The notes under the pieces: model-generated
The model's input: only the letters and a program-made list of their open reading frames with translations
The model's database searches: none
What the model was told of the DNA's origin: nothing
Shown here: positions 59,968 through 64,000 of the stretch, piece after piece
Position numbering within the stretch: position 1 is the stretch's first letter
Layout: each line of letters opens with the position of its first letter
Position numbers and translations under genes: made by a program
Origin: UBA5189 sp040389445
Lineage (GTDB): Bacteria > Chloroflexota > Limnocylindria > Limnocylindrales > CSP1-4
DNA length: 64,000 nt
Reading direction: 5' to 3'
NCBI GenBank assembly: GCA_040389445.1
Contig: JAZJZX010000020.1
Location: 1-64,000, forward strand

Positions 59968-60123
59968 CACCATTGATGGCTCGCGGACGCGTCCGGGTAT
60001 CCCCGGTGGTGCAGGCACAGGAGGGCAGGTCGCGGACAAACGGCAGAACCGGACCACCGCAATCCGACCAGTTCTCGGCTTGACACGCATGGAATCGCGC
60101 CGAAGGTCAGTCAAGGAGGGAAG

Positions 60124-60166
60124 TGGAGCGGGAGAAGGGTCGAACCCTCGACCTTCTGCTTGGGAA
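60124..60166 (-). tRNA. 3' half of tRNA-Gly(CCC), partial (att-like copy 1)
   Basis: On the minus strand the sequence runs from a TTCCCAA anticodon loop through a T-arm and an acceptor strand ctcccgc-t-cca. The T-loop has lost two bases relative to the copy at 62.0 kb. No 5' half is present, so it cannot be a functional tRNA; it looks like an attachment-site remnant. The flanking ggagggaagt and ggact are shared with the other copy. Confidence 0.65.
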
Positions 60167-60323
60167 CTGGACTCCGCGTGCGGCGGACTCTACCCAAACC
60201 CGCTTCGGTGTCCGAGCGGACCCGTCGAAGCTACTGCACGCCGGGCCTGAGCGCAACGTCTCAGATGCCGTCTCAGGTCGCGGGGCGACATGTGGACGTC
60301 AGCATGCCGGTGGCGACCCGGCC

Positions 60324-61013
60324 CTATCCGTCCCTGATCCGAGCGAAGGCAGCGCGGGCGTCGTCCGCGGATCGAGTCGTGCGCCAGACGGACGCCGTCG
60401 GGTCGTACAGCGCGGCTAGGCGGCCAAGCGCCCGTCGTTCAGCGGGCTTCAGCTCCGAACGGACGATCTCGACGTCTTCGACCACGGCCAACAGGCGCAC
60501 AAGATCCTCGAGGTCTCGCTGGGCTCGACGAGCGGCCCACGCCTGAAGCTTCATCGCGATCGCTCCGGCGACCGAGGGAACCGGAAGCACGCCGTCCCCA
60601 ACGTCCGCCACTTCGACAAGAAGAGGACGCGACGTCGCCAGCGCCCGGCGTCCGCCTGGCACCGTGGTGAGGTCGATTGCCTCCGACCGAAGATGGTCGA
60701 CCGTGAGGAGGTCGACCTGGTCGGACCCGCGGTGGTAGCGATGCGGTTGCTCGGCGGAACGCTCGAAGCCCGTACCAGTCAAGCGTCCGGCCGCCGCCCG
60801 GGTCGCCGCAACGGCGCGCGGCCCGCCGACCACCGCATCGACATCACCTGTGGTTCGGCCCGACTCGATTCCTGCCTCCCGCTCGAGGAGCGCCACCATC
60901 TGAGCGCCGGCGAGTGTCCACTCGAGACCTTCGAAGACCTGGGCAAGCTCGAGCGTCAGTCGCCACAGTGAGCGCTCGGCCTCGGTTCTCGGGACGATCA
61001 CGATGGGTGTCAC
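60324..61013 (-). CDS. Predicted nucleotidyltransferase toxin (AbiEii-like)
   Basis: The 229-residue protein has a nucleotidyltransferase-type active site: TLAGAQMVALLERE (the first Gly-containing helix) and TTGDVDAVV (the Asp-x-Asp), then a conserved VDLLTVDHLR. It is smaller than classical AbiEii but fits the same superfamily, whose characterised members transfer nucleotides to tRNA and stop growth. It overlaps the upstream HTH gene by four bases (61010-61013), so the two form a toxin-antitoxin-like operon. Confidence 0.75.
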   Translation of the reverse strand: MTPIVIVPRTEAERSLWRLTLELAQVFEGLEWTLAGAQMVALLEREAGIESGRTTGDVDAVVGGPRAVAATRAAAGRLTGTGFERSAEQPHRYHRGSDQVDLLTVDHLRSEAIDLTTVPGGRRALATSRPLLVEVADVGDGVLPVPSVAGAIAMKLQAWAARRAQRDLEDLVRLLAVVEDVEIVRSELKPAERRALGRLAALYDPTASVWRTTRSADDARAAFARIRDG

Positions 61014-61693
61014 CGGGCAAGCACGGCGCGTACCGCGTCACGACTGCGGGCATCACGACTCTCCGCCACGTCAAGGGCGACCGCCACCGCTGGCGCGACC
61101 GAACGGGACAACCACGGCCAGACCTCGTCGGGAACGACCCGCAGGACGACGTTGGGATCCGTCGAAGGCATGAGGCGGTACTTCGTCGCGAGCCGCGTTG
61201 CCGTCGCCGTATCCACGTAGAACTCGGGCGGGGCATCGGCGGCCACGAGGGCAAGCCCAGCCTCGGCGGCAACGAGCGGACCCGTCCGAACGACTTCGGG
61301 TTCGGCATCGATCCGACGGAGGTCTGACGGATGCGCCCTGAGATCGTGCCGCGTCGCGCGACCTGAGAATCGCGAACGCATCGACCACAGATCGCGCTCC
61401 CGAGCCATCCGGCGGAGCTTGGACCTCGTGACCGGATCGAGCACGCGGAGGTCTTCACCGCTCGCGAGGAGGATGAGGCCCCACGCACGGCGGGGGGACA
61501 ACGGTCGGCCAACCCGATCGCCCGCAGCAGCCAGGGCGTCGAGCGAGTCGGTGGCGATCAGGAGGCGCCCACCGATCCCTACGGCTTCGAGCCGGTCCGT
61601 CTTCGCCAGGTCGTAGATGCGACGGCGCGAGACACCCAGCCGCTCGGCCGCCTGGGCGGGAGAGACGTACGAGCGGCCATTGTCCTCAACCAT
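61010..61693 (-). CDS. HTH-type antitoxin-like partner protein
   Basis: The 227-residue protein opens with a MerR/excisionase-type helix-turn-helix: SYVSPAQAAERLGVSRRRIYDLAKT. The remainder is helical and then beta-rich with PEFYVDTATATRLATKYRLMP. It precedes and overlaps the nucleotidyltransferase gene and is the likely antitoxin and autorepressor. The ATG at 61693 lies nine bases past a -10 box, so it is nearly leaderless; a longer open frame to 61867 would run through the promoter. Confidence 0.75.
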   Translation of the reverse strand: MVEDNGRSYVSPAQAAERLGVSRRRIYDLAKTDRLEAVGIGGRLLIATDSLDALAAAGDRVGRPLSPRRAWGLILLASGEDLRVLDPVTRSKLRRMARERDLWSMRSRFSGRATRHDLRAHPSDLRRIDAEPEVVRTGPLVAAEAGLALVAADAPPEFYVDTATATRLATKYRLMPSTDPNVVLRVVPDEVWPWLSRSVAPAVAVALDVAESRDARSRDAVRAVLAR

Positions 61694-61702
61694 TCCACGT
61701 CG

Positions 61703-61732
61703 AGCATAGTTTAGGAACACTCCCAACGTCAA
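61703..61732 (-). promoter_or_regulatory. Promoter of the HTH-nucleotidyltransferase pair
   Basis: The -35 box ttgacg (61727-61732) and -10 box tatgct (61703-61708) are 18 bases apart. The start codon follows after nine bases. Confidence 0.7.
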
Positions 61733-62003
61733 GTCCGGCGGTTCTCCCCCGGTCAGGCGAAGACCTCGGGCGGGATCACCGACACCTACGCCTACGTCGG
61801 CACATCGGAGCTCATCGCCAGGAGCAGCCCGAGCTCGGGCGCCGGCCCTATCGTGCCTGGAAGGCAAAGAAGCAGAACGTCGCTGACCTTCTGGCGTCCC
61901 TTCGGACGGGGTATCCAGGGCGAGATCTCCGACCTGTCAGGACCCGATCCGCGACGAATTCACGCACGGAGCGACCTTCTGCCGCTTTCGTGGGGGAGGG
62001 AAG
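61733..62003. other. Intergenic DNA with possible coding remnant
   Basis: One plus-strand frame reads GGITDTYAYVGTSELIARSS at about 61757-61830, which looks protein-like but has no start and fades into unrelated sequence. It could be a relic of a gene replaced by the cassettes. I see no RNA gene in the rest up to the tRNA-derived repeat. Confidence 0.35.
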
Positions 62004-62048
62004 TGGAGCGGGAGAAGGGTCTCGAACCCTCGACCTTCTGCTTGGGAA
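62004..62048 (-). tRNA. 3' half of tRNA-Gly(CCC), partial (att-like copy 2)
   Basis: Minus strand: TTCCCAA anticodon loop, then aagcagaaggtc, a T-arm gaggg-ttcgaga-ccctt, acceptor strand ctcccgc, discriminator t and encoded cca (62004-62006). This matches the 3' half of a tRNA-Gly, but the bases upstream of the anticodon do not form the 5' half. It is the form expected of an attL/attR site left by an integrase that recombines at the tRNA 3' end. Confidence 0.7.
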
Positions 62049-62060
62049 CTGGACTGCGCA

Positions 62061-62102
62061 TGCGGCGTCCTCTACGCAAACCGAATGGGCGTTCGAAAGG
62101 AC
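62061..62102 (+). repeat. 42-bp boundary repeat, copy 1
   Basis: The sequence tgcggcg..ctctacgcaaacc..cgttcgaaaggac recurs at 63799-63840 with one mismatch. Here it is attached to the tRNA-Gly fragment. A more diverged version follows the fragment at 60.17-60.23 kb. Confidence 0.8.
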
Positions 62103-62151
62103 ACCCCGATCCTACGCCTGAGCGGTCCGGATTTCAAGCGTCCCATGCCAT

Positions 62152-62925
62152 TTACGACAGTAGGGGAATGAATGTCGTTTCGGCCCAGTCCAGCGCTGAC
62201 GCCGCGTCATAGGTGACCCCGGGCCGGAGGAGTGGTCGCACTTCGTCAAGGAATCCCGGGGTTCGCTTCGCAGCCAGGTTCGCCCGCAAGTCGCTCGCTC
62301 GGATCATCGAACGTCCGGCGGCAGCCTGATAGTCGCGTAGGAGCGCAACGATCCGCTCTGGATCGGGTTCCGCCTGCTCATGAGCCCACCATAGGTCGAA
62401 CAGGTCACGTCCTTTGCGCCGCTGGTACAGCGCTCGAAGTTTGGTCGCCAGCAGCTCGTCCAGTTCATACGTTGGCAGTTCGGCGGACTTCCCGACCGGC
62501 GGGCCTGGAACGGCGAACAGTCGAGGCACGACGTGGCCGAAGTGTTCGTGGCTATTGATCTCGACCTTGACCCGCCGCTTGGCGCCCGACTCCGCTGCGA
62601 ACGTCAGTGTCAGTTTCGGGTGCTCGCCGGTGTCGGATCGGGCAGGGCCGATCCAGCCGAGGACGCGTCGGAGTCGGCTGAGAACCGGCCCGATCGGACC
62701 CCGTTTCCGCTGGACGAGATCGATATCTTCCGAGTACCGGGCGGCCGGGGCGAGATGGAGCTTGTGCAGCGCCGTTCCCCCACGAAACGCGAGCGCCGAC
62801 GTCAGGAACGCATCACCGAAGATGTCGAACAGTGCCAGCGTGATGATCAGGTCCTGCTCGACGTCGTCGTCGTCGGCCCATGGCGCGACATCGCGCCAAC
62901 GGACAATATCGACCCCCGGAAGCAC
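62152..62925 (-). CDS. abiEii: AbiEii nucleotidyltransferase toxin
   Basis: The 257-residue protein has the AbiEii motifs: FRGGTALHKLHL (motif I) and YSEDIDLVQ (the Asp-x-Asp of motif II), a KVEIN strand carrying the third acidic residue, and the late RDLFDLWW block with TKLRALYQRRKGRD. AbiEii and its relatives are nucleotidyltransferases that act on tRNA; in AbiE this gives phage abortive infection. I start it at a GTG at 62925, five bases after the antitoxin stop; no ATG is in a suitable place. Confidence 0.88.
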   Translation of the reverse strand: MLPGVDIVRWRDVAPWADDDDVEQDLIITLALFDIFGDAFLTSALAFRGGTALHKLHLAPAARYSEDIDLVQRKRGPIGPVLSRLRRVLGWIGPARSDTGEHPKLTLTFAAESGAKRRVKVEINSHEHFGHVVPRLFAVPGPPVGKSAELPTYELDELLATKLRALYQRRKGRDLFDLWWAHEQAEPDPERIVALLRDYQAAAGRSMIRASDLRANLAAKRTPGFLDEVRPLLRPGVTYDAASALDWAETTFIPLLS

Positions 62926-62929
62926 CCCT

Positions 62930-63724
62930 TTAGTCCGCTTCCGGCTTGACGTTGACGACGATGCGCCACCTGCCGTTTCGCTCGGAGACACTGGAGATGG
63001 GCGCCTCGCCGGGCGCGAGCGGTACCCACCCGACCCGACGCCCGTGCAGTTCGTCGTGAAGAACCTCGGCGACGGTGCCTGCACCGACGTGGTCGAGAAG
63101 GTAGCCGAGGCGCTGCAGATCAGGGGTTGCCGGCTCCAGCTTCAAAGCGCTCCGCATGCCAGCCAGTCGCATGCCGCGGGCGAGCTCGCCGACGACGGTC
63201 AACACGTTGTCCCAGCCCCCAGCCCGCGCGGGGTACCGCACAAGGTCGAGGGCGACCACCTCCCGGGTCGCGATCCGGATCCGACCTGATCGACCGGTGA
63301 TGAGTTCGACTGGCGCTTGGGAGGCCGTTCGCCGGACGACGAACTCGATCACGAGCCGGCCAATGTGGATCGGTCGTCGCTGGCGCGGCACGACGACCTG
63401 GACCTGCTGTACCGCCTGAGCGGCGGCGCCGTGTATCGAGGCGGCCGTGAGGAGCCCGACGTAGTAGGGGAGCCCGATGTGCGCCATCAGCGGGTCGAGG
63501 AATAGACGCCATGAGGGAACGCCCATGGCGCGATCCTCGAGGGGCAGCACCACGTGGAACCCGCGCACCGGCGAGACGATGATTCGATCGGCCTCCGCTC
63601 GGTCCAGGGCCGCAGCCGTTCCAGCCGCGCTGATCCGGTCCTGATAGATGCGGGCTTCGGTGGTCGTGAATGTGTACTGGCCCTTGGTCGGCAGGCCGAG
63701 TGCCCACTCGCGCAGCGAATTCAT
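62930..63724 (-). CDS. abiEi: AbiEi antitoxin
   Basis: The 264-residue protein has an N-terminal winged helix, SPVRGFHVVLPLEDR, LPYYVGLLTAASIHG and RIATREVVALDLVRYP, the AbiEi blocks also seen in the protein at 31406. It should neutralise the AbiEii toxin downstream and repress the operon. Upstream of the ATG the minus strand has tagagt at -10 position and a short inverted repeat, aactc-N13-gagtt, with the same 13-base spacing as the operator of the AbiEi-RhuM pair. Confidence 0.9.
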   Translation of the reverse strand: MNSLREWALGLPTKGQYTFTTTEARIYQDRISAAGTAAALDRAEADRIIVSPVRGFHVVLPLEDRAMGVPSWRLFLDPLMAHIGLPYYVGLLTAASIHGAAAQAVQQVQVVVPRQRRPIHIGRLVIEFVVRRTASQAPVELITGRSGRIRIATREVVALDLVRYPARAGGWDNVLTVVGELARGMRLAGMRSALKLEPATPDLQRLGYLLDHVGAGTVAEVLHDELHGRRVGWVPLAPGEAPISSVSERNGRWRIVVNVKPEAD

Positions 63725-63798
63725 GTGCGCAACTCTACGCCTGCTGTCGAGTTCTGCATATGGACTTGCGACAACTCCACGCGCGCTTCGGACGTGGA

Positions 63799-63840
63799 CG
63801 TGCGGCGACCTCTACGCAAACCGAATGGGCGTTCGAAAGG
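63799..63840 (+). repeat. 42-bp boundary repeat, copy 2
   Basis: It matches 62061-62102 at 41 of 42 positions. It lies upstream of the AbiE cassette, with no tRNA-derived part next to it, so it closes the cassette bounded on the left by the 62.0-kb copy. Confidence 0.8.
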
Positions 63841-63881
63841 ACGTTTGTCCCGTACTCGACAGACACGCGGCGCGCAATGGG

Positions 63882-64000
63882 TCAGTCAAGCCTTAACTGG
63901 CGGAGCCGGACGGTGATGCCCTTCACGACGGCGTCGAATTGCGGCAGGACGGCAGGCTCGATCCAGTTGGTCATGGTGGACGCCCACTGCGGCTCGATCT
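63882..64000 (-). CDS. C-terminal end of a gene running off the window
   Basis: A minus-strand frame enters from the right edge and reads WASTMTNWIEPAVLPQFDAV and TVRLRQLRLD before TGA at 63882. The 39 codons look protein-like but are too few to name a family. Confidence 0.45.
   Translation of the reverse strand, partial: IEPQWASTMTNWIEPAVLPQFDAVVKGITVRLRQLRLD

Noticed and set aside
60112..62110. Complete tRNA genes at the two tRNA-like sites
   Set aside because: Only the part from the anticodon loop to CCA is recognisable; no D-arm or 5' acceptor strand lies upstream on the minus strand.
61990..62210. Short plus-strand ORF containing EKGLEPSTFCLG at the tRNA-like repeat
   Set aside because: This is the translation often seen when a tRNA 3' end is read as protein; it is not a gene.

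Overview
Organism. The window is strongly GC-rich (my impression is around 70%), with dense, often overlapping genes and long low-complexity GC-rich intergenic stretches. The gene content (two MttB-family methyltransferases, a MoaD-MoaE fusion, LAL-type LuxR regulator, DUF2652, SCO4226-like DUF4242 protein, AbiE-type systems) suits a soil or freshwater Chloroflexota, perhaps a Limnocylindria-like lineage. This is inference: no rRNA or other marker gene is present. A 100-N scaffold gap at 1901-2000 says it is a draft or metagenome assembly.

Layout. 0.1-14.8 kb is metabolic and signalling: an acetolactate-synthase-like ThDP enzyme; a GGDEF-EAL receptor; a metallo-hydrolase; a five-gene plus-strand run (membrane protein, O-methyltransferase, MoaD-MoaE fusion, lysine 5,6-aminomutase alpha homologue, MttB-like protein); a cupredoxin lipoprotein; an ECF sigma/anti-sigma pair; a second MttB-like gene. 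15.0-20.0 kb holds a 1206-residue PAS/GAF/EAL protein bracketed by two copies of a ~230-bp dispersed repeat. 20.0-24.4 kb has a peptidase S51-like protein with a CysRS-like tail, an Lgt-like membrane protein and an Asp-box propeller. 24.4-28.8 kb is a lysine operon, dapB-dapA-dapD-lysA, read leftward. Its leader has a sigma70-like promoter, a 26-codon peptide with three consecutive Lys codons, mutually exclusive pairings and an intrinsic terminator, that is, a complete-looking ribosome-mediated attenuator.

28.9-57.3 kb is accessory. It has a vapBC pair; an AbiEi-RhuM pair behind an inverted-repeat operator; an XRE-ImmA/PIN pair; a ParE/RelE-type toxin-antitoxin pair; two copies of the same nuclease 3' fragment; a DUF4062 protein divergent from an unknown gene; an operon of adenine methyltransferase, PLD-SNF2 helicase and GHKL ATPase-nuclease (the last interrupted by one in-frame amber codon); a DUF262-HNH gene; dprA; and a scarred AbiE locus whose toxin half is fused to a RecQ-type phosphoribosyltransferase tail. 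A LAL regulator and a DUF4242 protein follow. Two direct copies of a ~0.5-kb repeat, related to the 15-20 kb family, sit at 30.8 and 56.5 kb around most of this block.

57.4-64 kb carries a DUF2652/SRPBCC protein, an XRE-MmyB regulator with two matching operators, and two AbiE-like cassettes lined up between repeats derived from the 3' half of a tRNA-Gly(CCC), like a small array of integrated cassettes. The main leads are the lysine attenuator, the tRNA-derived cassette array, the dispersed inverted-repeat family and the methyltransferase-helicase-GHKL nuclease operon.
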